From: Oculatella sp. LEGE 06141 | GTDB taxonomy: Bacteria; Cyanobacteriota; Cyanobacteriia; Elainellales; Elainellaceae | Assembly (NCBI RefSeq): GCF_015207605.1 | Contig: NZ_JADEWO010000032.1 | Location: 19,644 to 83,643 of the forward strand | DNA: 64,000 bases | Direction: 5' to 3' | Shown: piece after piece, positions 34,959 to 42,503 of the stretch | Layout of the letters: the number at the start of each line of letters is the position of its first letter | Numbering within the stretch: the first letter of the stretch is position 1 | Notes under the pieces: model-generated | The model's database searches: none | Seen by the model: only the letters and a program-made list of their open reading frames with translations | Told to the model about the DNA's origin: nothing | Program-made: the position numbers and the translations under genes

Positions 34959-36182
34959 ATGAGCAGGTTTTGGTTAAAGCAGCTAACAGATAGCTTGCTC
35001 TCAGGCGCGGCTACCTTATCGAGGCCGTTTAGACGGATAAACTGGCGGCAGATGTATCGATCGCGCCGTCGCCAATGGCCTATCTGGGTTGGCGTTAATA
35101 CCGCTATCATCTTTGTCCTGGCTGGATGGGTTGGGGTTGCCTTGTCAACGCCTGCAACGGTTGGACAACTGTATGAGGTTGAGTCCACGCCCGAAAACGT
35201 CATTTGGGGAGAATTGTTTAAGCCGGATAGTCAGCCCATTCTCACAGTGCAGTCGGGCGATCGCATTACCATGCAAACCGTATCCCATGAAGGGATCTTG
35301 GCTGACCAGGGAGATACCGTCCAATTTTTGACAGGGGGCGGAATCAAACAGGAAGACATCCTGGCCGATCAGATGACGATTAAAGCACAGGTAGAAAAAA
35401 CTGGGCCGGGTCCCCATGTAATTACTGGCCCAATTTATGTGGAAGGAGCTGAACCAGGGGATGTTCTGGAAATTAAAACCCTGAACATTGATTATCGGGT
35501 GCCCTACGGCGTGATTTCCAACCGTCATGGAAAAGGGTCATTGCCAGGGGAGTATCCAGAAAACGGTGAGCCAATTTACACCAAAGTGATCCCGCTTAAG
35601 ACCGAAGAAGCGATCGGTGTGTTCAAACCAACCAACGGTTTGCCGGATATTGATATTCCGCTCAAGCCGTTTATGGGCATTATGGGGGTGGTTCCGGCGG
35701 ACGTTGAGCAATCGGCTAACTCGGTACCTCCTGGTGTGTATGGCGGCAACATTGATATTAAGTGGCTGGGCGAGGGCAGCAGCCTTTACCTGCCCGTTCA
35801 GGTTCCTGGTGCCTTGTTTTACTCAGGCGATCCTCACTGCGCTCAGGGGAACGGAGAGGTGGCGCTTACGGCGATCGAGTGTTCTCTTACGCCCACATTT
35901 CAGCTAGTGCTGCACAAGGATATGGAGCTAACGGCTCCAATGGGTGAAACTGCAGATGCCTGGATTGCGATCGGCCTCGACGAAGACCTGAACGAAGCCA
36001 TGAAAGACTCGGTACGGGAGTATCTGCGGATTGCTAGCGATGAATACGGTTTAACCAAACCGGATGCTCTATTGCTGGGCAGTGCTGCGATCGACTTTGA
36101 AGTGTCTCAAGTGGTAGACATCGTGAAGGGCATTCATGGCGTGATTCCAAAACAGATGTTTCAGGCTCTCAAGCCCGAATAG
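34959..36182 (+). CDS. Membrane-anchored acetamidase/formamidase-family protein
   Basis: Acetamidase/formamidase (FmdA/AmdA) enzymes hydrolyse short amides to ammonia and the acid. The body of this 407-residue protein has the family motifs GPGPHVITGPIYVEGAEPGD, MGVVPADVEQ-like segments, YGGNIDIKWLGEGSSLYLPV and YSGDPHCAQGNGEVALTAIE, which include the metal-binding Asp and His residues. The unusual feature is an N-terminal basic segment followed by a single membrane helix (WVGVNTAIIFVLAGWVGVAL), so the enzyme is probably exported and anchored rather than cytoplasmic. Substrate is unknown. It is monocistronic and ends in a strong terminator. Confidence 0.88.
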   Translation: MSRFWLKQLTDSLLSGAATLSRPFRRINWRQMYRSRRRQWPIWVGVNTAIIFVLAGWVGVALSTPATVGQLYEVESTPENVIWGELFKPDSQPILTVQSGDRITMQTVSHEGILADQGDTVQFLTGGGIKQEDILADQMTIKAQVEKTGPGPHVITGPIYVEGAEPGDVLEIKTLNIDYRVPYGVISNRHGKGSLPGEYPENGEPIYTKVIPLKTEEAIGVFKPTNGLPDIDIPLKPFMGIMGVVPADVEQSANSVPPGVYGGNIDIKWLGEGSSLYLPVQVPGALFYSGDPHCAQGNGEVALTAIECSLTPTFQLVLHKDMELTAPMGETADAWIAIGLDEDLNEAMKDSVREYLRIASDEYGLTKPDALLLGSAAIDFEVSQVVDIVKGIHGVIPKQMFQALKPE

Positions 36183-36205
36183 ACGTAAAACGTACAGACA
36201 TCCGT

Positions 36206-36237
36206 TCTGATGACCAACTAATCTGATGACCAACTAA
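36206..36237. repeat. 16-bp tandem duplication
   Basis: TCTGATGACCAACTAA occurs twice in perfect tandem just downstream of the acetamidase stop codon and before its terminator. Confidence 0.95.
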
Positions 36238-36240
36238 CGG

Positions 36241-36288
36241 TGGAAGCTAAAGACGGAATGGTCTTTCCTGAAATAGCTTCCATTTTTA
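36241..36288 (+). terminator. Terminator of the acetamidase gene
   Basis: TGGAAGCTA pairs with TAGCTTCCA (9 bp), enclosing a nested AAGAC/GTCTT stem, followed by TTTTTATT. It begins 59 nt after the stop codon. Confidence 0.85.
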
Positions 36289-36434
36289 TTGTCTGTAGGT
36301 GGCTCAGCCTGATTGTGCTGACTGCAATCCAGACCATAAATCTGGCTGCTTAGATGAGTTCACAGCACCATGAAGCTAGTTATACTGCCTGAAGTTCTAA
36401 AAATCAGCGCAGTCAAGTGTTAAAGACTTGCTTT

Positions 36435-36462
36435 ACAGTTATTGCTCAACAGTTATTGCTCA
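36435..36462. repeat. 14-bp tandem direct repeat in the CDF promoter region
   Basis: ACAGTTATTGCTCA occurs twice in perfect tandem and ends 15 bp before the CDF start codon, so it may be a regulator site or a slippage product. Confidence 0.9.
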
Positions 36463-36477
36463 GTTTAATTAGTTCGA

Positions 36478-37464
36478 ATGCATCATCATTCCACCTGTTC
36501 TCACTGTCAGATCGATCCAGAGCGGCAAGCCCAAAAAGTTCGCCTGTTGTGGACAGCGTTAGTTTTAATTACTGCGTTTTCGCTAACTGAGCTTGGAGTC
36601 AGCGTTTTTAGCCACAGTTTGGCACTGCTGGCCGATTCCGGTCACATGCTTTCAGACAGTGTAGCGCTAGGCATCGCGTTGCTGGCAAGCTGGATTGCTC
36701 AACTTCCTCCATCGAATCAGGCCACGTTTGGCTATCGTCGGGTCGAGATACTGGCCGCCCTGGCCAACGGAGTCGGTCTGGTGGCGATCGCCATTTGGGT
36801 CGCCTGGGAAGCCATTACTCGGCTGCAAGCTCCGCCTACCGAAATTTTGAGCCTGCCGATGTTGGTTACTGCTGTGATTGGTTTGGGGGTCAACAGCCTC
36901 AATGCCGTCTTTCTGCACGATCATAGCCATCACGATCTCAACTTAAGAGGTGCGTTTTTGCACATGGTGGCTGATGCCATGAGTTCGGTTGGGGTCATCA
37001 TTGCTGCGATCGCCGTTTGGTTGTTTCATTGGAACTGGGCAGATGGTGCCATTAGCCTGGTGGTATCTGGATTGATCGGCGCAGGAGCAATTCCGCTGAT
37101 TCACCACAGCGTCAAGATTTTGTTGGAACAAGCCCCGGCTCATCTGGATATGGCGCAACTAAAAAACCATCTTCAGGATTTCGAAGGGGTCGTTGCCGTC
37201 AGCGATTTGCGGGTGTGGACGATTGCATTAGGGCAGGAAGCCCTCTCGGCACATATTAGTGTGGCATTGCAGGAGGGCTGGGCACGCGATCGCCTGTTGT
37301 ATCAGCTTCAAACCTCGCTCCAGCAAGAGTTTGGCATCCAGGATGTCTTTCTCCAAATGGCGGCTCCTATTTTGTCTCAAACGGTCAACCTATCACAACC
37401 GCAAACGCTGGATCGGATTGGCCTATCGCCGATCGAACCCTCTAGCAATGCCGAAATTCGATGA
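36478..37464 (+). CDS. Cation diffusion facilitator (zinc/cobalt-type metal exporter)
   Basis: CDF proteins export divalent metal such as zinc in exchange for protons. This 328-residue protein begins with a His/Cys-rich tag (MHHHSTCSHC), has six membrane helices (about 24-220) and a C-terminal cytoplasmic ferredoxin-like domain (about 221-310). The transport site is intact: ALLADSGHMLSD in helix 2 and FLHMVADAMSS in helix 5, giving the HxxxD or DxxxD metal ligands, with a His-rich loop HDHSHHDLNLRGAF between helices 4 and 5. This loop points to zinc. Its start lies just after a 14-bp double repeat. The downstream gene xth is 87 bp away on the same strand. No ArsR-type regulator gene is next to it. 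Confidence 0.93.
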   Translation: MHHHSTCSHCQIDPERQAQKVRLLWTALVLITAFSLTELGVSVFSHSLALLADSGHMLSDSVALGIALLASWIAQLPPSNQATFGYRRVEILAALANGVGLVAIAIWVAWEAITRLQAPPTEILSLPMLVTAVIGLGVNSLNAVFLHDHSHHDLNLRGAFLHMVADAMSSVGVIIAAIAVWLFHWNWADGAISLVVSGLIGAGAIPLIHHSVKILLEQAPAHLDMAQLKNHLQDFEGVVAVSDLRVWTIALGQEALSAHISVALQEGWARDRLLYQLQTSLQQEFGIQDVFLQMAAPILSQTVNLSQPQTLDRIGLSPIEPSSNAEIR

Positions 37465-37551
37465 ATCCAGTGGCACCCTTCCCGATGGCGATCGCTATCG
37501 TGTTCCAACTTGCTCTAAGCTAGATAGCGGCTCGTCAGTGACCCTTGCTCA

Positions 37552-38355
37552 ATGAAGATCGCTACCTGGAACGTCAATTCAATTCGAACTCGGCTAGAGC
37601 ATGTTAGCAACTGGCTCAACACTAATTCTGTTGATGTGCTTTGTGTTCAGGAAACGAAGGTGGCCGATGCCGACTTTCCGCGATCGCCACTGGAAACGCT
37701 GGGGTATCACGTTTATATCAGCGGTCAGAAATCCTATAACGGCGTGGCGCTGTTGAGTAAAGCTCCGTTAGAGGATGTGAGTAGCGGCTTTTCGGCTGTT
37801 TTAGGTGAAGCAGAAGTCGGCAACTTAGACGACCAGAAGCGCGTCATCACGGGTGTTTTAGATGGCGTTCGCATCGTCAACCTTTACGTACCCAACGGGT
37901 CTGCGGTAGGTAGCGAAAAGTATAACTACAAGCTGCGCTGGCTGGCTACTCTGCAAACCTACCTGAAAGCGTTGCTGGCACAACACCCTGACCTGCTGGT
38001 GTGTGGCGACTTCAACATTGCCTTTGAAGACAAAGACATCCACGATCCTGGCGGGCGGGAAAAGCAAGTTATGGCAACGGATGTAGAACGGCAGGCGTTG
38101 CAGCAGGCTGTGTTCGACTTGGGCTTGGCCGATGCTTTCCGCAAGTTTGAGCAGGGTGGTGGGCAGTTTAGCTGGTGGGATTATCGTGCGGCTGCGTTTC
38201 GTCGGAATTTGGGCTGGCGGATTGACCATCACTACCTTTCGCCGGGTCTTTACCAACGGGCGATCGCCTGCACCATTGATGTAACTCCCCGCAAACTCGA
38301 AAAGCCGAGTGACCACGCTCCCGTCACGGTCGAGCTGTCATCCACTGTTGCTTAA
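37552..38355 (+). CDS. xth: Exodeoxyribonuclease III (AP endonuclease)
   Basis: This enzyme cuts DNA at abasic sites in base excision repair and also has 3'-exonuclease activity. The 267-residue sequence has all family motifs: KIATWNVNSIRTRL (Asn), LCVQETKVADADFP (catalytic Glu), VPNGS, VCGDFNIAFEDKDIHDP (Asp-x-Asn), SWWDYRAAAFRRNLGWRIDH and the final KPSDHAPVTVEL (Asp-His). Length and order are standard. It may be transcribed together with the CDF gene. A convergent hairpin separates it from gloB. Confidence 0.96.
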   Translation: MKIATWNVNSIRTRLEHVSNWLNTNSVDVLCVQETKVADADFPRSPLETLGYHVYISGQKSYNGVALLSKAPLEDVSSGFSAVLGEAEVGNLDDQKRVITGVLDGVRIVNLYVPNGSAVGSEKYNYKLRWLATLQTYLKALLAQHPDLLVCGDFNIAFEDKDIHDPGGREKQVMATDVERQALQQAVFDLGLADAFRKFEQGGGQFSWWDYRAAAFRRNLGWRIDHHYLSPGLYQRAIACTIDVTPRKLEKPSDHAPVTVELSSTVA

Positions 38356-38356
38356 A

Positions 38357-38386
38357 CTGACGCAAATCTCAGTGTTTTTGCGTCAG
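38357..38386. terminator. Hairpin between convergent xth and gloB
   Basis: CTGACGCAAA pairs with TTTGCGTCAG (10 bp, 10-nt loop), starting right after the xth stop codon. No long T-run follows, so it is a likely but not certain terminator for either gene. Confidence 0.6.
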
Positions 38387-38406
38387 CCTAATGAAACCTG
38401 ATGGAA

Positions 38407-39180
38407 TTAGAACCGATCCTTCATGCCGCGCAATCGGGCAAAGGTTTGTACAGGTTCCTGGCTTTTGGTCGCCAACTGCAACGCAGGCTGATCCCACCGC
38501 AGAAATGGATTCGTTTTCTTTTCAACTCCCAACACCGACGGCACGGTGGATTTGAGCTGCTGCCGTAGATGGGTTACGTCCTGGAACCGTCCCTGTAAGT
38601 CAGAATTTTGGTTATCGACCGTCAGGGCAAACTGAAGATTCTTCAACGTATATTCGTGCGCGCACCAAACACGCGTGTTATCGGGCAGCAGGCGCAGCTT
38701 GCTCAGCGAATCGACCATCTGGGTTGGCGTACCCTCAAATAGCCTGCCGCAGCCGCCAGCAAACAGCGTATCTCCGCAAAACAGGTCTCCGCTCTCTCCC
38801 GCTTGAGCCGACGGAAAGTAATAGGCAATGTGGCCGCTGGTATGGCCGGGTACAAACAGCACATCTGCTTCGCGATCGCCAAACGAAACGCGATCGCCTT
38901 CCTGCAAAAACATCTTTTGTCCTGGAATTCTGCCCCGATCTTCTGCTCCACCGTAAACAATAGCCTCTGGAAACCGCCGTAGCAGTTTGGCATTGCCGCC
39001 AACGTGATCGCTATGGTGATGCGTATTAAAAATGGCAACCAGGGTTGCCTCCAGTTCAGTTAACCGCTGCAACACCGGGTCTGCTTCTGCTGGATCAACC
39101 ACCGCTGCAATCTTTAGCTCTGGATCATGTAGCAGAAAGATGTAGTTATCCGACAATGCTGGCAGTCGGTTGATCTGCAT
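38407..39180 (-). CDS. gloB: Hydroxyacylglutathione hydrolase (glyoxalase II)
   Basis: GloB hydrolyses S-lactoylglutathione to lactate and glutathione, finishing methylglyoxal detoxification. It is a metallo-beta-lactamase-fold enzyme of 257 residues. The binuclear metal motif is complete as [12 protein letters not shown] (HxHxDH); further ligands appear in [13 protein letters not shown] and [18 protein letters not shown], and [16 protein letters not shown] is the family substrate-binding segment. The C-terminal helical domain ends [11 protein letters not shown]..., normal for the family. It is transcribed alone, converging on xth. Confidence 0.95.
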   Translation of the reverse strand: MQINRLPALSDNYIFLLHDPELKIAAVVDPAEADPVLQRLTELEATLVAIFNTHHHSDHVGGNAKLLRRFPEAIVYGGAEDRGRIPGQKMFLQEGDRVSFGDREADVLFVPGHTSGHIAYYFPSAQAGESGDLFCGDTLFAGGCGRLFEGTPTQMVDSLSKLRLLPDNTRVWCAHEYTLKNLQFALTVDNQNSDLQGRFQDVTHLRQQLKSTVPSVLGVEKKTNPFLRWDQPALQLATKSQEPVQTFARLRGMKDRF

Positions 39181-39414
39181 CTGTTATGTCTCCTTAAGAA
39201 CGTGGGCAATCTAAGTACATGCCATCCAATTTAGCTACACAAGCGGTATGGAAGGCTCTCTCTTAGTTTTACCAAGTCTTTATTCGATTCTTACCACAGC
39301 TTTGCCAAAGTCTCGTTGGCTTTCAAGAGAATAAAGATACAGCTAATTTGGTAAACCGTTAGTTTCGCTACAGCCAACGTTTCACATATCTCTTTGCATC
39401 CAGGATATATCGCT

Positions 39415-39621
39415 ATGGTTTGGACGACTCCAAGCAAGCCAACAATGGACGTCAGGGCAATGGTCGATCGCATCATTGCCTCAGGGCAAATGAGCCGCAA
39501 GGAGCATTTGCAGCTCACCTCGGTCATTTTAGCGACCGACAAAATTACTGGCGACGAACGCCGCCTGCTCAACCGCGTCTTCGACTCTATTCAAGCGGGA
39601 CGCTTGAAACTAGTCAACTAG
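39415..39621 (+). CDS. Small conserved cyanobacterial protein
   Basis: A 68-residue soluble protein, MVWTTPSKPTMDVRAMVDRI at the start and a second part RKEHLQLTSVILATDKITGD followed by ERRLLNRVFDSIQAGRL. It consists of two or three helices with a helix-turn pattern; I do not know a function. Proteins of this size and pattern occur widely in cyanobacteria as unnamed genes, as far as I recall. A start seven codons upstream is open, but the ATG at 39415 is preferred because it begins the conserved part. A strong 15-bp terminator follows, which supports that the frame is transcribed. Confidence 0.75.
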   Translation: MVWTTPSKPTMDVRAMVDRIIASGQMSRKEHLQLTSVILATDKITGDERRLLNRVFDSIQAGRLKLVN

Positions 39622-39651
39622 CTCTCGACCAATTGCCGACTCTGCCTTAAC

Positions 39652-39703
39652 ACAGCAGCCGATGGATTAGCGCTTCACTTGCTCCATCGGCTGCTGTCTT
39701 TTA
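39652..39703 (+). terminator. Terminator of the small conserved gene
   Basis: ACAGCAGCCGATGGA pairs perfectly with TCCATCGGCTGCTGT (15 bp, 16-nt loop), followed by CTTTT. It also lies at the 3' edge of the convergent GTPase gene. Confidence 0.88.
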
Positions 39704-41209
39704 TGCGCCCGCTTTGATTTCAACGCCAGTGTGGGATGGTTCGGGTGTGAGGCGATCGATCGCCTGTTTTACCAGCGTCTTCATAAACACCGTTCGCTGA
39801 TTATCCTGGAACACTGCTTTCAGTTTCTGGGTAAAGCGATCGACCTGGAACAGCCCATCCGTGGTCGGGGTTGCACTTTGCTCCTCAAAATATTCAACCA
39901 GGCTCAGTCCTGCTAGGCGGGTTAAATAAGCCGCACTCACGCCTTGCAGCAAACCACCTGCCACATAAGTCAGGGCATTGCTTTTAAGGAAGTGGGTTCC
40001 GGCCTGAGTCGTCATTTCAACTAAGCCCAACTTCAGCATCTGGCTCGCCAGGGTTACCGCAACCGTTTTAGCCTGTTCTACTGAAAACGACTGGTGATAA
40101 ATTGCGCCTAAATCGACAATGAGCTGTGTGTTAATTGCCGCTGTTGCCAGCAGATCCAGACTGGGTACCGGATTGGCAAATGCGGCTGTTGCTGCAATCC
40201 ATTGATATTGCTCAACTAATGGCATAGCGCGATCGCGTCGAATCCGGTTGAGTTCAGCCTGAATAGATTGCTTTAGATCGCCAGCTTGCCGCATCACGGT
40301 TGCCAGGATTAGCTGCTGGCGATGATGGGCAATGAGTTGACCAAGGCGATCGGTCAACGGAGTCAGATCGGGCGTGGGTTGCTCTAATCGTTCGGCAACG
40401 GTGCCATCAGGCTGATGCTGACGCACTTTAACAGCGGCTGGATTGGTGGCGATCGCCAGCACGTCTTCAATGGGCAACTCTGCTTTAATCCGCTCCCGCA
40501 GTTGGTGTAACACCGTTGGGCGTTCGCTGGGCAAATATTGGTCTTGCTTGTTAAAGAGCAGCAGCACCCGATACCCCTGCGTAATGAGCTGTTGCAGTGC
40601 TTCATACTCTTGCTGGGTCAAGTCTCCAGCCGTGACAAACAGCACCAAATCTGTGTCTGGCACGCTGGCCGGGAGGCTGAGAGCGGGATCTGCCTCTGTA
40701 AATAGGGATGCTGTATCGCTAACGCTAACCGAGGACAAAGCGGCAGAGAGTTGCAGCGCCCAGTGGAGATTCAGCAGTTGACTGAGGGTGGTTTTGCCGA
40801 CCGAGGTTCCGCCTACGATCGCCATTCGCAGATCGTGGCGATCGAGTTCAGCCTGGAGATGGGTTAACCGATCGCGCAGATGGGTAAGAGAAGCGGCAGC
40901 CGCTTCAGCATCGACTCGCTCCAGTTCTGGAGCCAACTGGTTGATCTGTGTATCAATGCTGGCCAGCACCGCTTCAACCTGGCTGCGATCGAGCGGCACC
41001 GGGGTCGATACGTCCAGTTTTTTGCCAGTCTGTTGTTTTAGCCACCAGACACCGGAACCCAGGGCGATCGCGCCCCATACGGCTGTGCCGCCCAGGTCGG
41101 AGATGGCCGGGTGCATACTTTGCAGTAACCAGGCTCCAAAGGATAGCCCCACTCCACCAACTAAAATAGGTCGCCGCAGATTAACCATAAGTGCTTGCCG
41201 CCTCATCAC
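39701..41209 (-). CDS. Membrane-associated GTPase with DUF697-like domain
   Basis: A 502-residue protein with two N-terminal membrane helices (about 14-55), a GTPase domain (about 130-270) and a helical C-terminal domain. The G1 motif is GGTSVGKTTLSQLL, the G3 Asp appears in DTDLVLFVTAGDLTQQEY and G4 is FNKQDQY, so GTP binding is likely. The C-terminal part (WIAATAAFANPVPSLDLLATAA onward and GLVEMTTQAGTHFL) resembles the DUF697/YcjF-type domain seen in cyanobacterial proteins related to Synechocystis Slr1462. Its role is unknown; such proteins are thought to act at membranes. The start could also be the ATG eight codons in. Confidence 0.82.
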   Translation of the reverse strand: MMRRQALMVNLRRPILVGGVGLSFGAWLLQSMHPAISDLGGTAVWGAIALGSGVWWLKQQTGKKLDVSTPVPLDRSQVEAVLASIDTQINQLAPELERVDAEAAAASLTHLRDRLTHLQAELDRHDLRMAIVGGTSVGKTTLSQLLNLHWALQLSAALSSVSVSDTASLFTEADPALSLPASVPDTDLVLFVTAGDLTQQEYEALQQLITQGYRVLLLFNKQDQYLPSERPTVLHQLRERIKAELPIEDVLAIATNPAAVKVRQHQPDGTVAERLEQPTPDLTPLTDRLGQLIAHHRQQLILATVMRQAGDLKQSIQAELNRIRRDRAMPLVEQYQWIAATAAFANPVPSLDLLATAAINTQLIVDLGAIYHQSFSVEQAKTVAVTLASQMLKLGLVEMTTQAGTHFLKSNALTYVAGGLLQGVSAAYLTRLAGLSLVEYFEEQSATPTTDGLFQVDRFTQKLKAVFQDNQRTVFMKTLVKQAIDRLTPEPSHTGVEIKAGA

Positions 41210-41439
41210 TTCAACCTGGCGATCGCCAGATGTCTATTACGCTAAATGAATGACTATATCTTCTTAATAGGAATAGGAAGGCTTGTTGCCGATCCCCACC
41301 CCTATCTTACTCAGCGACAGTACCCTGCTGGGGGGATAGGAGCGCTTTTCTGCAATCTTTAATGTAGAAAAATGCGATCGCCCAAACCTGACCAGAAACC
41401 GAGACCGGGCAGACAATGGCAGCGCTGATGATTGCTGGT

Positions 41440-41471
41440 TGACCCTGAATCTGGCTGACCCTGAATCTGGC
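41440..41471. repeat. 16-bp tandem duplication near tRNA-fMet
   Basis: TGACCCTGAATCTGGC occurs twice in perfect tandem and is followed by a partial third copy (TGACC), just beyond the tRNA terminator. Confidence 0.95.
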
Positions 41472-41479
41472 TGACCATG

Positions 41480-41517
41480 AATAAAGCCCGCTATCCAGAT
41501 AGATAACGGGCTTTATT
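41480..41517 (-). terminator. Terminator of tRNA-fMet
   Basis: AATAAAGCCCG pairs with CGGGCTTTATT (11 bp) and, after one mismatch, TATC with GATA. It begins about 12 nt after the mature 3' end of the tRNA on the minus strand. Confidence 0.85.
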
Positions 41518-41528
41518 AAAACTTGACT

Positions 41529-41605
<77 letters not shown>

Positions 41606-41667
41606 TCGCTGCCTATCTAGTATAGCGACATAGTTTGCAAAGTGGCAAGCGAATTCGGGTCTCTTTT

Positions 41668-42468
41668 TCAAATCCGTGGCTCTGCCAGGTACAAATCGGT
41701 GTGATAGCTCAGAAAAACGGCCGTTTCACCGCGATCGATCGCCCATGTTTGAAACAGCCGCTCCAAATTAATCAGCAGTTGCTGATACGCCTCTCCGGTT
41801 TTGGGAACATAGGACGAACTGTCCGCCAACCCAATTAACCCGGACTGATCGAGCGGATGGCGATGGGTAAAGCGGTAGTGGCGAAACTGGCGGACATGTG
41901 GACTGGTTTCTAATGCGCTGGCCGATTTGCGGTTGGGGCTATCAAATATTGCTTTATCGGACGCTGCCCGAATCGTATCGCTGTAGGCTCGCGTGAATGC
42001 ATCTTCTACGTTGCGATCGTTCCACAGGAGGCCGATCCGCCCGCTGGGTTTAAGAATGCGGTGAAATTCTGCCAGGGTGGCGGTTGGCTCAAACCAGTGA
42101 AAGGACTGAGCGCAAATCACCAGATCCACCGAACGCTCTGCTAACCCCGTCTGCTCAGCCGTTGCGGCTCGAAACTGCACCTGGGGATGGGGGGTCGCCA
42201 ACTCTCGCATGGCCGCATTGGGTTCGATCGCCACGACCGTTGCGCCCCGCTCGGCCAGTAGCCGAGACGAGATGCCTGTTCCTGCCCCCACATCTGCCAC
42301 GGTTAGTTGATTGGGTGGCTCTAACCCGTCTAGCAGTTGGTCGATCGCCTCCGCAGGATAACTTGGACGATAGCGAGCATAATCGACCGCTCGGTTGGAA
42401 AAGCGATCGCGCGGATTTTGAGTATGTAGAGGAGTGGAACTGGTATCCGTCATAGACTCAATGTTCAT
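41668..42468 (-). CDS. Class I SAM-dependent methyltransferase
   Basis: A 266-residue methyltransferase with a Rossmann fold. Motif I is TVADVGAGTGISSRLLAERG, the acidic residue after strand 2 is VVAIEPNAAM, and motif IV is VDLVICAQSFHWFEP, followed by LAEFHRILKPSGRIGLLWND. This matches the type 11 methyltransferase family (UbiE-like), often with unknown small-molecule substrates; the N-terminus RDRFSNRAVDYARYRPSYP is typical of trans-aconitate/methyltransferase homologues. Substrate cannot be told from the sequence. It is transcribed toward tRNA-fMet on the same strand. An alternative start is five codons downstream. Confidence 0.88.
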   Translation of the reverse strand: MNIESMTDTSSTPLHTQNPRDRFSNRAVDYARYRPSYPAEAIDQLLDGLEPPNQLTVADVGAGTGISSRLLAERGATVVAIEPNAAMRELATPHPQVQFRAATAEQTGLAERSVDLVICAQSFHWFEPTATLAEFHRILKPSGRIGLLWNDRNVEDAFTRAYSDTIRAASDKAIFDSPNRKSASALETSPHVRQFRHYRFTHRHPLDQSGLIGLADSSSYVPKTGEAYQQLLINLERLFQTWAIDRGETAVFLSYHTDLYLAEPRI

Positions 42469-42503
42469 CCTTGCAATGAATTCAGTTTGATGGGTCGCAA
42501 GCG

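Noticed and set aside
38357..38386. Certain rho-independent terminator between xth and gloB
   Set aside because: The stem is good but lacks a T-run, so it is listed only as a probable terminator.
39291..39572. 93-codon minus-strand frame across the small conserved gene
   Set aside because: It is antisense to the conserved 68-codon gene that has a terminator, and has no domain.
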